Translations under genes and position numbers: made by a program
The notes under the pieces: generated by a model
The model's database searches: none
What the model saw: the letters and a program-made list of their open reading frames with translations, nothing else
What the model was told of the DNA's origin: nothing
Shown: in pieces, positions 1 through 8,943 of the stretch
How positions within the stretch are numbered: position 1 is the first letter of the stretch
Layout: every line of letters begins with the position of its first letter
Source: Aureimonas sp. Leaf324
GTDB taxonomy: Bacteria > Pseudomonadota > Alphaproteobacteria > Rhizobiales > Rhizobiaceae
Direction: 5' to 3'
Length of the DNA: 64,000 nt
Assembly (NCBI RefSeq): GCF_001423245.1
Contig: NZ_LMOH01000029.1
Span: forward strand, 62,001 to 126,000

Positions 1-713
1 GGGCGCATTGCGCGGATGCGGCTGCGCTCGCGGCTGGTGACGGGAATGCCGCGATAGACGAGCTTCACCGCCTCGATGACGATCGCGCCCGCGAAGATCG
101 GCCAGAAGCGGCGCCCGGCGCGATCCCAGGGGCCGGCGAGGTTGAGGAGGCGTTCGCGGCGGAATGGCGGAAAGAACAGCGCCTCCGAGAAGCCGGCGGG
201 CGTGAACTGCGTGTCGCGCAGGAGGCGGGTCGCCTGCGCGCGCGACCAGGGGCGGCCGGAGCCGAAGGGCGTGTGCTCGAAGCGCGACCACATTCCGCCG
301 CGGCTCGGCAGCACCATGACGAGGCGCCCGCCGGGCGCGAGGACCCGCCAGGCCTCGCCCAGCATCTCCGCCGGGTCCTCGGCGAACTCCAGCGCGTGCA
401 CCATGAGGATGCGGTCGACGGCCGCGTCGCCGAGCGGCAGTTCGGCGGGGTGGACGAGGGCGGCGAGCGACGGACGGTCGAGGGGCCAGTTCACCGCGCC
501 TTGCGCGGCCGGCATGAAGGCGAGCGTGCGCTCCGACTCGCCGGTCAGCCGGTCGAGATAGGGGGTGACGTAGCCGAGCCCGACGAGGCGCTCGTCGCGG
601 ATCGGCTTCCACACGGTGCCGAGCGCCATGGCGAGCGAGCGCACGCAGGCATCGCCGAGCCGCGAGGCGTAGAAATCGCGCAGGTCCACGATGTCGGCGT
701 TCACGGTCGTCAT
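1..713 (-). CDS. SAM-dependent class I methyltransferase, partial (C-terminus beyond window)
   Basis: Reading leftward from an ATG at 713, the frame stays open to the window edge, so the C-terminus is missing. The visible part begins MTTVNADIVDLRDFYASRLG. It contains a Methyltransf_11-like core with ILMVHALEFAEDP followed by a step resembling motif II (EAWRVLAPGGRLVMVLPSRGG). The clear glycine-rich SAM loop of classical enzymes is weak here, so the substrate cannot be named. It is divergent from gloB with 65 bp between them, which must hold both promoters. Proteins of this type next to gloB are common in Rhizobiales, usually annotated only as methyltransferase-domain protein. Family is fairly sure; role is unknown. 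Confidence 0.8.
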   Translation of the reverse strand, partial: MTTVNADIVDLRDFYASRLGDACVRSLAMALGTVWKPIRDERLVGLGYVTPYLDRLTGESERTLAFMPAAQGAVNWPLDRPSLAALVHPAELPLGDAAVDRILMVHALEFAEDPAEMLGEAWRVLAPGGRLVMVLPSRGGMWSRFEHTPFGSGRPWSRAQATRLLRDTQFTPAGFSEALFFPPFRRERLLNLAGPWDRAGRRFWPIFAGAIVIEAVKLVYRGIPVTSRERSRIRAMR

Positions 714-778
714 CCGCTCTCCCGGTGCAGGGCTCGCGCCCTACCTAGCGCGGGCAAGGCCAAGGCGCGAGGTTTGCG

Positions 779-1549
779 ATGTCAGCGTATCCGATTCGGC
801 AGTTTCCCTGCCGCGAGACCAATTTCGGTCTTCTCCTGCACGATCCGCAGGCGGGAAACACGATCGCGATCGACGCGCCGGAGGAGGGGCCGATCCTCGA
901 AGCCCTGGAGCGCGAGGGCTGGCGCCTGACCCATATCCTGACCACCCATCACCACGGCGACCATGTCGCGGCGAACGCGGCGCTGAAGGCGCGGTTCGGG
1001 GCCGAGGTCATCGGCCCCGAGGCCGAGCGGGACCGCATTCCCGGCATCGACCGAGGTGTGCGCGGCGGCGACCGGTTCGAGATCGGGTCGCTCGGCGTCG
1101 AGGTGATCGACACGCCCGGCCACACCGCGGGGCACGTCGCCTACTTCGTCCCGCGCGCCAACGCGCTGTTTGCCGCCGATGCCCTCTTCTCGCTCGGCTG
1201 CGGCCGGCTGTTCGAGGGCGATGCGGCGACGATGTGGACAAGTCTCCAGCGCCTGCGCGCGCTGCCGGACGAGACGCTGCTCTATTGCGGGCACGAATAC
1301 ACCGCGACCAACGCGCGCTTTGCGGTCGACGTCGATCCCGGCAACCTTCTCCTGCAGGAGCGGGTGAAGGAGGTCGAGGCGCTGCGCGTGCGGGGCGAGG
1401 CGACGCTGCCCGTCGCGCTGGGGCGCGAGAAGCGCACCAACCCGTTCCTCAGGGCGGACGACCCGGAGCTTCAGGCCGCCTTCGGCATGGCGGGCGAGGA
1501 CCCCGTCGCCGTGTTCGCGGCGCTTCGCCAGAAGAGGAACGGATATTGA
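779..1549 (+). CDS. gloB: hydroxyacylglutathione hydrolase (glyoxalase II)
   Basis: A 256-residue metallo-beta-lactamase-fold enzyme that hydrolyses S-D-lactoylglutathione to D-lactate and glutathione, the second step of methylglyoxal detoxification in the cytoplasm. The metal-binding THHHGDH motif lies at about residues 56-62, a second ligand group (GHTAGH) at 114-119 and a CGHEY motif near 175. Length matches the family (about 255). The C-terminal glutathione-binding helical region (KRTNPFLR near 222-229) is present. Its TGA stop overlaps the TTG start of the downstream cupin gene, so the two are probably translated together. Confidence 0.95.
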   Translation: MSAYPIRQFPCRETNFGLLLHDPQAGNTIAIDAPEEGPILEALEREGWRLTHILTTHHHGDHVAANAALKARFGAEVIGPEAERDRIPGIDRGVRGGDRFEIGSLGVEVIDTPGHTAGHVAYFVPRANALFAADALFSLGCGRLFEGDAATMWTSLQRLRALPDETLLYCGHEYTATNARFAVDVDPGNLLLQERVKEVEALRVRGEATLPVALGREKRTNPFLRADDPELQAAFGMAGEDPVAVFAALRQKRNGY

Positions 1550-1992
1550 GGGCGCGCGACGTCATTGCGGCGCTGAAGCTCGAACCCCATCCCGAGGGCG
1601 GCTGGTATCGCGAGACGTTCCGCGACACCGCCACGGACGAGACGGGGCGCGCGCGCTCGACCGCGATCTATTTCCTCTTGGATCTCGGCGAGACGTCGGA
1701 GTGGCACCGCGTGACGGATGCGGCCGAGACCTGGGCTTGGCATGCTGGCGCGCCGCTCGTCATCACCGTGTCGCCCAACGGGCACGACGCCTCGGCCCAG
1801 CGGCTGGGGCCCGGCATCCTCACCGGCGAGGCGCCCCAGTTCACCGTCCCGGCGGGCTGGTGGCAGACGGCGACGAGCCTCGGGGAATGGACGCTCGTCA
1901 CCTGCACCGTCGCGCCGGGTTTCCGGTTCGAGAGCTTCGAGATGGCGCCGCCCGACTGGCGGCCGACGCCGCGCTCGCCGCGCTCGCGATAG
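1546..1992 (+). CDS. cupin domain protein (DUF985/Cupin_5 family), TTG start
   Basis: A 148-residue protein starting RARDVIAALKLEPHPEGGWY after the initiator. The EPHPEGGWYRETF opening, the central TAIYFLLDLGETSEWHRV strand pair and the VPAGWWQ segment are typical of the DUF985 branch of cupins. The start is inferred to be the TTG at 1546 because homologues begin at this point and no ATG or GTG is available. The TTG lies inside the gloB stop (TTGA overlap), giving translational coupling. The biochemical role of this branch is not established. Coupling to gloB suggests metabolite detoxification, but that is inference. Confidence 0.85.
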   Translation: MRARDVIAALKLEPHPEGGWYRETFRDTATDETGRARSTAIYFLLDLGETSEWHRVTDAAETWAWHAGAPLVITVSPNGHDASAQRLGPGILTGEAPQFTVPAGWWQTATSLGEWTLVTCTVAPGFRFESFEMAPPDWRPTPRSPRSR

Positions 1993-2010
1993 CGCGGCGG
2001 ACGAGCGGTC

Positions 2011-3933
2011 TCAGAACTCTTCCCAGTTGTCCTCGGCCGCTGCGGCATGGGAGCTTGCCTTCGCCTGAGCGACGCTTCGCATCTGGGCCACCGGCCGCGA
2101 GGTCGCCGGGACCGGGCGATGCGGAGCGCGCGCGGGCGCCGCCTCGGCGGCGAGGCCCCCGGCACGGGTGCGGAAGCGGCGGGTAAGGGCGGCGAGCTGC
2201 TCGGTCTCGGCCGAGAGCGCCTGCGCGGCGGCCGTCGTCTCCTCGACCATCGCCGCGTTCTGCTGCGTGACCTTGTCCATCTGGTCGGCGGCGGTCGACA
2301 CTTCGCGCAGCGCCACTGCCTGCTCGCGGGCCGAACCCGCGATCTGGCCGACGATCCGGTTCATGTCGGCGACCTCGCCCATGATCTGCTCGAGGCTGCG
2401 CCCGGAGGCGGTGACGAGCTCGACGCCCGCATCGACCTGGGTGCCCGAGGCCGAGATCAGCGTCTTGATCTCCTTGGCGGCCTCGGCCGAGCGCTGGGCG
2501 AGTCCGCGCACTTCCTGCGCCACCACCGCGAACCCGCGTCCCGCCTCGCCGGCTCGCGCCGCCTCGACGCCGGCATTGAGCGCCAGAAGGTTGGTCTGGA
2601 AGGCGATCTCGTCGATCACGCCGATGATGCGGCTGATCTTGCCGGAGGAATCCTCGATCTCCGCCATGGCGGCCATCGCGCGCGCCACGACCGCGCCGCC
2701 GGCCTCGGCGTTCTTCTGCGTGGCGGCGGCCGATCCTTGCGCCTTGGAGGCGCCCTCGGCGGTGCCGTTGACCGCACGCGTCACCTCACCGAGCGCCGCG
2801 ACGGTCTCCTCGAGATTGGCGGCCTGCTGCTCGGTGCGCTGGGCGAGATCGTTGGACGCGTTGGAAATCTCGCCGAGGCCGAGGCGGATCGTCCCGATCG
2901 CGCCGACCACCGCGCCGATCGCCGTCTCCAGCGAATCGACGGAGGCGTTGAAGGTCTGGCGGATCGGCTCGAACTCGGGCGCGACGCCCGCGTCCATGCG
3001 CACCGTCAGGTCGCCTGACGCGAGGCGTTCGAAGCTGGTCTCGACGAGGTGGACGAAGGCGCGCAGGTCCTCGGCGCGGGCGCTGTCGATCGCCGCCTGG
3101 CGTTCGCGGGTCGATGCCTGCGCCATGCGCGAGGCTTCGGCCTCGGCCTCCAGACGCTCCTTCGCGATCGCGGCGGTCTTGAACACCTGCACCGTCTCGG
3201 CCATGGCGCCGATCTCGTCGCGGCGTCCGAGGCCCGAGACCTCGACGGACTTGTCGCCTTCGGCCAGACGCCGCATGTCGGCCGTGAGGCGGATCACGGG
3301 CTTCGAGATCGAGCCGGCGATGGCGAAGGCCGCCCCGCACAGCGCGGCGAGGATCACCGCGCTCCAGCCGGCCGCCTTGTAGAGCGAGGAGCGGAACAGC
3401 GTCTCGAGGTCGTCGACGTAGACGCCGGTTCCGACCGTCCAGTTCCAGGGCGCGAACTGGGTGGTGAAGGAGAGCTTGGGCTGCGCCACGTCCTCGCCGA
3501 CGCGGGTGCGATAGTAGCTGGTGAAGCCGCCGCCGTTCGCCGCGTTCGCGATCAACGCCCGGATGTGGTAGAGGCCGTTGCTGTCGCGCTCGTCCCAGCC
3601 GCTCTTGCCCTCCAGCTTCTGGTCGCCGTGGATGACGCGCGTGCCGTCCGGCAGGAAGGCGAAGACATATTCGCCCTTGCCGTAGCGCGCGTTGCGCACG
3701 GCTTCGCGAGCGGCGGTCTGCGCCTGGTCCTGCGTCAAGCGTCCCGCGTCCGCCTCCTCGGCGAAGTGCTTCATCACCGAAACGGCCGCCTCGACCTGCA
3801 TCTGCAGCATGTGCTCGCGGTCGGCCCAGATCGTCGATCGCAGTTCCATGAGCTGGACCGCCATCACGGCGAGACTGCCCATCGCGGCGAGCGCGATGAG
3901 CATGGCGAGCTTGCGCGAAATCGTAAGACGCAT
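2011..3933 (-). CDS. methyl-accepting chemotaxis protein with Cache sensor and CheR-tether pentapeptide
   Basis: A 640-residue transmembrane chemoreceptor. Start ATG at 3933 is preferred because a purine-rich AAAGGGGGAAG stands just upstream; a longer frame to 3981 is possible. Membrane segment 1 is at about residues 9-27. An extracytoplasmic single-Cache region containing [17 protein letters not shown] follows, then membrane segment 2 at about 187-208, a HAMP linker and the cytoplasmic signalling hairpin with [20 protein letters not shown]. The protein ends in NWEEF, matching the xWxxF pentapeptide that tethers CheR and CheB in high-abundance receptors such as E. coli Tar (NWETF). Ligand unknown; small carboxylates are common for this sensor fold. 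No other chemotaxis gene is in the window. Confidence 0.95.
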   Translation of the reverse strand: MRLTISRKLAMLIALAAMGSLAVMAVQLMELRSTIWADREHMLQMQVEAAVSVMKHFAEEADAGRLTQDQAQTAAREAVRNARYGKGEYVFAFLPDGTRVIHGDQKLEGKSGWDERDSNGLYHIRALIANAANGGGFTSYYRTRVGEDVAQPKLSFTTQFAPWNWTVGTGVYVDDLETLFRSSLYKAAGWSAVILAALCGAAFAIAGSISKPVIRLTADMRRLAEGDKSVEVSGLGRRDEIGAMAETVQVFKTAAIAKERLEAEAEASRMAQASTRERQAAIDSARAEDLRAFVHLVETSFERLASGDLTVRMDAGVAPEFEPIRQTFNASVDSLETAIGAVVGAIGTIRLGLGEISNASNDLAQRTEQQAANLEETVAALGEVTRAVNGTAEGASKAQGSAAATQKNAEAGGAVVARAMAAMAEIEDSSGKISRIIGVIDEIAFQTNLLALNAGVEAARAGEAGRGFAVVAQEVRGLAQRSAEAAKEIKTLISASGTQVDAGVELVTASGRSLEQIMGEVADMNRIVGQIAGSAREQAVALREVSTAADQMDKVTQQNAAMVEETTAAAQALSAETEQLAALTRRFRTRAGGLAAEAAPARAPHRPVPATSRPVAQMRSVAQAKASSHAAAAEDNWEEF

Positions 3934-3990
3934 GGTGCGGACGCTTCCCCCTTTGATCTTCTTGGAGGGGCAGGATCGCACCGCCGCCTT

Positions 3991-4013
3991 AATACTCTGT
4001 CTGCATTAGTATT
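3991..4013. promoter_or_regulatory. AT-rich inverted repeat upstream of the chemoreceptor gene
   Basis: Arms AATACT and AGTATT are separated by 11 bases, about 60 bp upstream of the chemoreceptor start, in an unusually AT-rich patch for this genome. It may be an operator or part of the promoter. No matching regulator is recognised. Confidence 0.35.
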
Positions 4014-4179
4014 GCTGGTGCGCGATCGATCTTGTCACGGCTGATCATCCTGGCGTCATGCGAGGAGCAATGGTGGATGCCGCCAGCGAGGTCGAGTTGC
4101 TGCACGCGGGCTCGGCTGGACGACGCCCCCGGCACGGCGCATAAGCCGGAACGGGCGAGACGAAGGGGAGGGCCAAGCC

Positions 4180-5019
4180 ATGCGCCGTCGGTTCATTCAG
4201 TGCGATGTCTTTTCGGACGTTGCGACCCGCGGCAACGGGCTGGCCGTCGTGCTCGACGGGGCGGGGCTCGACGACGACGCCATGCAGCGGTTCGCCGCGT
4301 GGACCAACCTCGCCGAGACGACGTTCCTGCTGCCGCCGACCGACCCGCATGTGGCCGACTACCGCGTGCGCATCTTCACCACCACGGGCGAATTGCCTTT
4401 CGCCGGGCACCCGACGCTCGGCAGCTGCGCCGCATGGCTCCATGCCGGCGGCACACCGCGCGACGCCGTGCTGGTGCGCCAGGAATGCGCGATCGGCATC
4501 GTCGAGATCGACCGCGGCGGGTCGGTGCCGGCCTTCGTCGCGCCGCCGACCCGCATCCAGCCGATGGAGCCCGAGCGCCTCGCCGAGACGCTGGCGGCGC
4601 TGCGCATTCCGTCCGACGCCGTCCGCCGGGCCGTCCGGCTCGACAACGGACCGACCTGGGACGCGATCGAACTGGAGAGCGCTGAGGCCGTGCTTGCCGC
4701 CGACGCACGCGGTGCGAGCTTCCCGATCGAACGCCGCATCGGCCTGATCGGCGCCCATGCGCCCGGCGGGGATGCCGACGTCGAGGTGCGCATGCTCACC
4801 GTCTGGCATGGCATCAAGGAAGATCCGATCACCGGCTCGCTCAATGCGGCGCTGGCGCGCTGGCTGGAAGCCGAAGGCCGCCTGCCGGATCGATACACGG
4901 CAGCGCAGGGGACGGCGATCGGCCGTCTCGGGCGCGTCCACGTGCGCGCGGGCGGGGCGGGGTGCGTCCTCATCGGGGGTGCCGTGACGATCCTGATCGA
5001 AGGCATGCTCGAACTGTGA
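4180..5019 (+). CDS. PhzF-family isomerase/epimerase-like protein
   Basis: A 279-residue member of the PhzF/YddE fold (two diaminopimelate-epimerase-like halves). The first half opens with RRRFIQCDVFSDVATRGNG and carries the family glutamate in NLAETTF (E46), the residue that catalyses proton transfer in PhzF. The GELPFAGHPTLGSC block near residue 70 and the ITGSLN segment in the second half are also typical. There are no phenazine genes nearby, so phenazine synthesis is unlikely and the true substrate is unknown. ATG at 4180 follows an AGGGGAGGGCC-type ribosome site. The next gene begins just downstream. Confidence 0.92.
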   Translation: MRRRFIQCDVFSDVATRGNGLAVVLDGAGLDDDAMQRFAAWTNLAETTFLLPPTDPHVADYRVRIFTTTGELPFAGHPTLGSCAAWLHAGGTPRDAVLVRQECAIGIVEIDRGGSVPAFVAPPTRIQPMEPERLAETLAALRIPSDAVRRAVRLDNGPTWDAIELESAEAVLAADARGASFPIERRIGLIGAHAPGGDADVEVRMLTVWHGIKEDPITGSLNAALARWLEAEGRLPDRYTAAQGTAIGRLGRVHVRAGGAGCVLIGGAVTILIEGMLEL

Positions 5020-5049
5020 GTGATTGAGGATCGAGCGGGAGAACCGTCG

Positions 5050-5640
5050 ATGCATCCCCTGTTTCTCGTTCTCGGCGTCCTCACCGGCCAACCGGCCGCC
5101 GCGCCGGCATCCGCGATCACCGGAGCGGTCTCGCCGCTTATCCCGAGCCTTTGCCAGCCCATCGAGGGCGGCGCCGGCGAGGGGGCTCCGCTCCGCTGCT
5201 CCGGTCTCGTCGGAACCGACGTGTTCCTGCGCGGACCCGAGACGGCGCGCGAGGTGGCGCTCGCAAAGCCCGTGGACTTCCTGCCGCCACCGCCCGCCGG
5301 CGGCCGCCTCGGGCGTTCCGTCACCTGGCGGCTCGAGGGCGCCCGGCCGTTCGCCGCGGTCCTGCGCTACCGTTTTCCGGACGCCGTGGCCGCGGCGCCC
5401 GATCTCCTCGTCGTCGTCAAGGTTCCGACGGACGGAAGTCCCGGCTGCGTCGCGGGCGCGGCGCAGGACGTCGCGGGTCCCACGGGTTCCGGCCTCGAGC
5501 GGGCCATCGCCTTCGCCGACCGCCGCGCGCCGCTGTTTCGCTGCGGCCGCGACGAGCCGGTCCTGGCCGGCGCCGTGTCGGAGCCGGCGCGCGCGATCCT
5601 CTCGGCCTGGTTCGGTACGATGCGGCCGGACGGCGGCTGA
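5050..5640 (+). CDS. small exported protein of unknown function
   Basis: A 196-residue protein with a short hydrophobic N-terminus (HPLFLVLGVLTG, then an Ala-rich stretch) that looks like a weak signal peptide. I prefer ATG 5050, which follows GGGAGAA at a normal distance; an in-frame GTG at 5020 is also possible. Four cysteines (in SLCQP, LRCSG, PGCVAG and FRCGRD) could form disulfides in the periplasm. No family is recognised. It lies 30 bp after the PhzF-family gene on the same strand and may be cotranscribed. The coding frame is supported by strong third-position GC. Confidence 0.65.
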   Translation: MHPLFLVLGVLTGQPAAAPASAITGAVSPLIPSLCQPIEGGAGEGAPLRCSGLVGTDVFLRGPETAREVALAKPVDFLPPPPAGGRLGRSVTWRLEGARPFAAVLRYRFPDAVAAAPDLLVVVKVPTDGSPGCVAGAAQDVAGPTGSGLERAIAFADRRAPLFRCGRDEPVLAGAVSEPARAILSAWFGTMRPDGG

Positions 5641-5768
5641 CCGCCCTGGCCGTTTCCGGCTCGCGAGCCTTTGAAAAACGGGGTTTGCATCGAATTCGAC
5701 GGATTTCTGACGGGATGCGTTAGCCGGTGGCCAGCCATTCTGGCGTCAGATCCATCGGGGAACTCGCC

Positions 5769-5927
5769 ATGTCCGCTTCCGTCCTGTCGGCCAACCCGTC
5801 CCGCCGTCGTCAGCGCGCGGCCGTCGCCCCGGCCCCCGAGGCGCTGAAACCCGCGCGCGGCATCATGCTCGGTCTCGGCCTGTCCGCGGTGATCTGGACC
5901 GGCATCGGCGCCCTGATCTTCGGCTGA
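5769..5927 (+). CDS. 52-residue single-pass membrane protein, copy 1
   Basis: A short gene with ATG at 5769 preceded by GGGGAA. The product has a basic, Ala/Pro-rich N-terminal half (NPSRRRQRAA), then LKPARGIMLGLGLSAVIWTG and a hydrophobic end, predicting one membrane helix with the N-terminus in the cytoplasm. The second half matches the small protein at 8782-8943 (LRPARGLAVGLALSAILW), so the two are paralogues. Each is followed by a copy of the same intergenic element. Function is unknown. Confidence 0.7.
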   Translation: MSASVLSANPSRRRQRAAVAPAPEALKPARGIMLGLGLSAVIWTGIGALIFG

Positions 5928-5941
5928 TCGCCGCTGCGGAC

Positions 5942-6106
5942 CGTCCTTCGACCGGGTCGAACGGTCGTCATCGTCCTTCGCACGCCCGCTCCGCTTCGGC
6001 TTTGCCCCTCGGTCGCGAGGCGGCGGCATCGCTCGATCCTCGCGCCGTGCCACGAGGCGAATTCACTGTCGTGCCGACCATCCGACCTGGTCGGACAACG
6101 CCCTAG
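5942..6106. repeat. hairpin-rich intergenic element, copy A
   Basis: About 165 bp between a small membrane-protein gene and a convergent gene, clearly homologous to 8944-9100 (roughly three quarters identical by eye). Potential stems, in order: GACCG/CGGTC (5950-5966), GCGAGG/CCTCGC (6015-6020 with 6038-6043), CACGA/TCGTG (6051-6055 with 6069-6073), and the perfect TCCGACC-T-GGTCGGA (6081-6095). The homology runs into the TAG stop of the polysaccharide-export gene at 6103-6105. It could be a bidirectional terminator, a dispersed palindromic repeat or a structured RNA. Confidence 0.8.
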
Positions 6107-7482
6107 CGAAGGGCCGGCGTCGGTGTCGGCACGCGGCCCGACGCCGCCGGCGCCGGCATCGCCGCTGTCTCGGCGAGAGAATCCGGTGCATGGAGGCTCG
6201 AAACGGCGGGGCTCGCCAGCGCGACCGTGCGCGTGACGGGGGCCGGCTGGCTTGCGGGTTCCATCAGCACGACGTCGACGAGGTCGCCCGGCTGCAGCAC
6301 CGCGCTCGCCTCGGCCTCCCGCCGGGTGGACGTTCCGTCCGTCGCGCGGGTGATGAAGTAACGGATCGCCTCCGGCTCGTCGCCCACCCCCGAGACGATG
6401 CGCGCCTTGTCGCGCAGGCCCGCGATGCGGGCTTCGGCCTGGTTCACCCCGGCCGAGGCGACCTGGAGCGCCGCCAGATTGTCTATCCGCGCCGTGTCGT
6501 CGAGCTTCACGAGCTCGCGCTGGAGGTCGGTCACGTCGCGCTCGACCTGACTGATCGCCGACAGCGTGTCGAGCGAGCGCGTCGAGACGAGAAGCGCGCC
6601 GCGCTGCGCCGCCCGCAGCCGGTCGATCGGCGTCAGTCCCTTCTGTAGGAGTTCCTCGACCCGCTTGATCTCGTCGTCGTAGTTGCGCGTCTCGTCCTCG
6701 AGATTGCGCTGCGTCTGCCGGAGGAAACCGAGGCGCGCGACGGACCCGGCGATGCTCGTGCGGAGGTTGTCGCGCGTCTTTTCGCGGTCGTCGCGGCGGG
6801 CGGCCAGCTGCTCGCGCACCAACGTGCGGAACCGCTCCGCCAGCGCCGGCTCGATCCCGTCCGCCGGAACCGCGGCAAGGTCCGGCTCGCCCGGTCCCGC
6901 CAGGTCCGCCTCCAGCCGCGCCACCTGGAGGCGCGCCTGGAACAGTGCGGAGAAGGTTTCGGTCTCCTCCTCGCCGAGCGCTGCGCTATCCAGCGAATGG
7001 TCCTGGCGCGAGCGCGACACGCTCGGGCCGCCGACGACCGCCACGACCTGCGCCACCGTGAGGCCCGCGCGGAACGGCTGGGCGCTCGGGGTCAGGACGT
7101 CGCCCGAGACGTAGACGGGGCGGAACTCGCCGATGTCGAGAAGGACGCCTTCCGGATAGATCACGCTCCAGACGGCCGCGCCCTGCGCGTCGACGCCGGC
7201 GGGATAGGACACGGTTCGCAGGCGCTGTGCGACGCTCTCGCGCAGGGCCTCGATCGTCAGGCCGGCGGCGGGAAAGCGGCCGCCGAGCGGGATGCTGATC
7301 GTGCCATCCTGGTCGATCATGATCTTGCGCGCCACGGGAAGCGTTCCGAGGATCGAGAAGTCGATCGTATCGCCGACCTGCAGCCTGTACGGCTCGCCGG
7401 CCTCAGCGACAGGGGCGGCGACGACCAGTCCTGCGAATAGGGCTGCGCCGAGGGTGGACAGGCGGCAAGCGATCCAAGGCAT
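6103..7482 (-). CDS. outer-membrane polysaccharide export protein (Wza/ExoF-like)
   Basis: A 459-residue exported protein. ATG 7482 is preferred: it gives a clean signal peptide (IACRLSTLGAALFAGLVVAA) with AGAGG about 9 bases upstream. An ATG 9 bases earlier (7491) is possible. After cleavage near AEAGEPY comes the polysaccharide-export domain (YRLQVGDTIDFSILG, then IDQDGTISIPLGG), an SLBB-like stretch (VYVSGDV) and a long helical, probably coiled-coil region (about residues 190-360). This layout resembles rhizobial ExoF more than the shorter Wza. No lipobox cysteine is seen. It probably forms the periplasmic/outer-membrane channel for the polysaccharide started by ExoY at 11723-12412. Its stop lies inside the repeat element. 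Confidence 0.88.
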   Translation of the reverse strand: MPWIACRLSTLGAALFAGLVVAAPVAEAGEPYRLQVGDTIDFSILGTLPVARKIMIDQDGTISIPLGGRFPAAGLTIEALRESVAQRLRTVSYPAGVDAQGAAVWSVIYPEGVLLDIGEFRPVYVSGDVLTPSAQPFRAGLTVAQVVAVVGGPSVSRSRQDHSLDSAALGEEETETFSALFQARLQVARLEADLAGPGEPDLAAVPADGIEPALAERFRTLVREQLAARRDDREKTRDNLRTSIAGSVARLGFLRQTQRNLEDETRNYDDEIKRVEELLQKGLTPIDRLRAAQRGALLVSTRSLDTLSAISQVERDVTDLQRELVKLDDTARIDNLAALQVASAGVNQAEARIAGLRDKARIVSGVGDEPEAIRYFITRATDGTSTRREAEASAVLQPGDLVDVVLMEPASQPAPVTRTVALASPAVSSLHAPDSLAETAAMPAPAASGRVPTPTPALR

Positions 7483-7684
7483 GCGCGACATCCTCTGTCC
7501 GTTAGGCGGCAACATCCTTATCTTTGCCGTCTCCGGTGGAGCGACGTCAAGAACGATGCTGCAGCGCGTCATTCCGCGCGCCCGTGGTCGTCCGGCGAAC
7601 GTCGCGTTGCGCGCGACCGGCGCACGCGATAGGCCAGACGGGAACGCGGGCCGACCGACGGCCGCGCTGGAGGGATGCGAGCCG

Positions 7685-7987
7685 ATGATCGTCGTTGCCG
7701 GGATCTTGAGACTGACGCCCGAGGGCCTTGCCGCCGTTCGCGAGGTCGCGCGCGCGACCGTCGCGACGACCAACGCCGAGGCCGGCTGCATCGTCTACGC
7801 CTTCGCCGAGGACCTTCGCGAGCCCGGCCTCATCCGCATCTACGAGGAATGGGAAAGCCGCGAGGCGCTCGACGCCCACGGCAAGGCGGCGCACATGACC
7901 GTGTGGCGCGATGCGCTGAAGACCGTCGAGGTCCGGGAACTGCAGCTGAAGCTGATCGAAACGGCCTCGGTCGAGCCCTTCGCCTGA
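7685..7987 (+). CDS. antibiotic biosynthesis monooxygenase (ABM/YgiN-like) family protein
   Basis: A 100-residue ferredoxin-fold ABM-domain protein. The ATG at 7685 follows GGAGGG. Typical features are [13 protein letters not shown] at the start, [12 protein letters not shown], then [14 protein letters not shown] and the HMTVWRD segment. Family members include quinol monooxygenases and heme-degrading enzymes, which act as dimers without cofactors, but most are uncharacterised. It ends 17 bp before trmD on the same strand, so the pair may be cotranscribed. The real substrate is unknown. Confidence 0.85.
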   Translation: MIVVAGILRLTPEGLAAVREVARATVATTNAEAGCIVYAFAEDLREPGLIRIYEEWESREALDAHGKAAHMTVWRDALKTVEVRELQLKLIETASVEPFA

Positions 7988-8004
7988 CCAGAGCGATCCC
8001 CGCG

Positions 8005-8706
8005 ATGCCGTTTCACGCCAGCGTCCTGACGCTCTATCCCGAGATGTTTCCCGGCCCCTTGGGCGTTTCGCTCGCCGGTCGTGCGCTGGAGCGCGGCGAC
8101 TGGCGGCTGGAGGCGCGCCAGATCCGCGACCACGGGATCGGACGGCATCGCACCGTGGACGACACGCCGGCCGGCGGATCGCCCGGCATGGTGCTGCGGC
8201 CCGACGTCCTCGCCGAGGCGATCGACGCGGCGTCGCCCGCGGGCGACGAGCGGCCTCGCCTCCTGATGAGCCCGCGCGGGCGCCCGCTCGACCAGGCGCG
8301 CGTGCGCGAGATCGCGGCGGGGCCGGGCGCCGTGATCGTCTGCGGCCGGTTCGAGGGCGTGGACGAGCGGGTGATCGAGGCGCGGGCGCTCGAAGAGGTC
8401 TCGATCGGCGACTACATCCTGTCCGGCGGCGAGATGGCGGCGCTGGTTCTCCTGGACGCCGTGGTGCGCCTGCTGCCCGGTGTCATGGGCAATGCCCAGT
8501 CCGGCCAGACCGAGAGCTTCGAGGACGGGCTCCTGGAGCACCCCCATTACACGCGCCCCGCGGTGTGGGAGGGACGGGAGATCCCGGCGGTATTGGCTTC
8601 CGGCCATCATGGCGCGGTGGCACGCTGGCGCCGCGAAGCGGCCGAGCGGCTGACGGCGCAGCGTCGTCCCGACCTTTGGGCGCGGCGCGGATCGACGACA
8701 TCCTGA
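8005..8706 (+). CDS. trmD: tRNA (guanine-37-N1)-methyltransferase TrmD
   Basis: A 233-residue SPOUT methyltransferase that adds a methyl group from SAM to G37 of tRNAs reading CNN codons, preventing +1 frameshifting. The opening [18 protein letters not shown], the [11 protein letters not shown] loop near residue 56 and the trefoil-knot signature ([18 protein letters not shown] and PGVMGN) are all present. The C-terminal part ([15 protein letters not shown]) is complete. In many bacteria trmD sits between rimM and rplS. Here neither is adjacent, and the neighbours are a monooxygenase-like gene and a small membrane protein. Confidence 0.96.
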   Translation: MPFHASVLTLYPEMFPGPLGVSLAGRALERGDWRLEARQIRDHGIGRHRTVDDTPAGGSPGMVLRPDVLAEAIDAASPAGDERPRLLMSPRGRPLDQARVREIAAGPGAVIVCGRFEGVDERVIEARALEEVSIGDYILSGGEMAALVLLDAVVRLLPGVMGNAQSGQTESFEDGLLEHPHYTRPAVWEGREIPAVLASGHHGAVARWRREAAERLTAQRRPDLWARRGSTTS

Positions 8707-8781
8707 ACGCGAGTTTAGGCGACAGGCGCGGCGCGATCCGTTAACCTTGCACCGACCGGCATCGAGCGAAGGGCTTCATCC

Positions 8782-8943
8782 ATGACGGGATCGCTGGAAC
8801 TTGCCGCTCTCCTCCGGCGCGCCGCGGCCAAGGCCTACGTGGAATGCCCGGATGTCCTGCGCCCGGCGCGGGGCCTGGCCGTCGGGCTCGCGCTGTCGGC
8901 CATCCTGTGGCTCGCCGTCGTCAACGTCGCGTTGCTGGTCTAG
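8782..8943 (+). CDS. 53-residue single-pass membrane protein, copy 2
   Basis: ATG at 8782 follows AAGGG. The product begins TGSLELAALLRRAAAKAY and continues LRPARGLAVGLALSAILW to a hydrophobic C-terminus (one membrane helix). The PARG-x3-GLxLSA-(V/I)-x-W core is shared with the protein at 5769-5927. The gene is followed at once by the second copy of the hairpin-rich element. No known family is recognised and the function is unknown. Confidence 0.7.
   Translation: MTGSLELAALLRRAAAKAYVECPDVLRPARGLAVGLALSAILWLAVVNVALLV

Noticed and set aside
691-1545. Long open frame running into the cupin gene from 691
   Set aside because: It overlaps gloB in another frame and has an Arg/Pro-rich composition; only the part after 1546 matches a family.
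2047-4044. Long + strand frames opposite the chemoreceptor
   Set aside because: They are shadows of high-GC coding on the other strand, with His/Arg/Ala/Gly-rich translation and no motifs; the minus-strand gene is unmistakable.
4180-5019. Phenazine biosynthesis locus
   Set aside because: Only a PhzF-family protein is present; no phzA-E/G genes are near and the family is broad.
8005-8706. Loss of function in TrmD because the loop reads GGSPGMV instead of GGGxGMV
   Set aside because: The knot and SAM-binding signatures are intact and this loop tolerates small-residue changes, so an active enzyme is likely.
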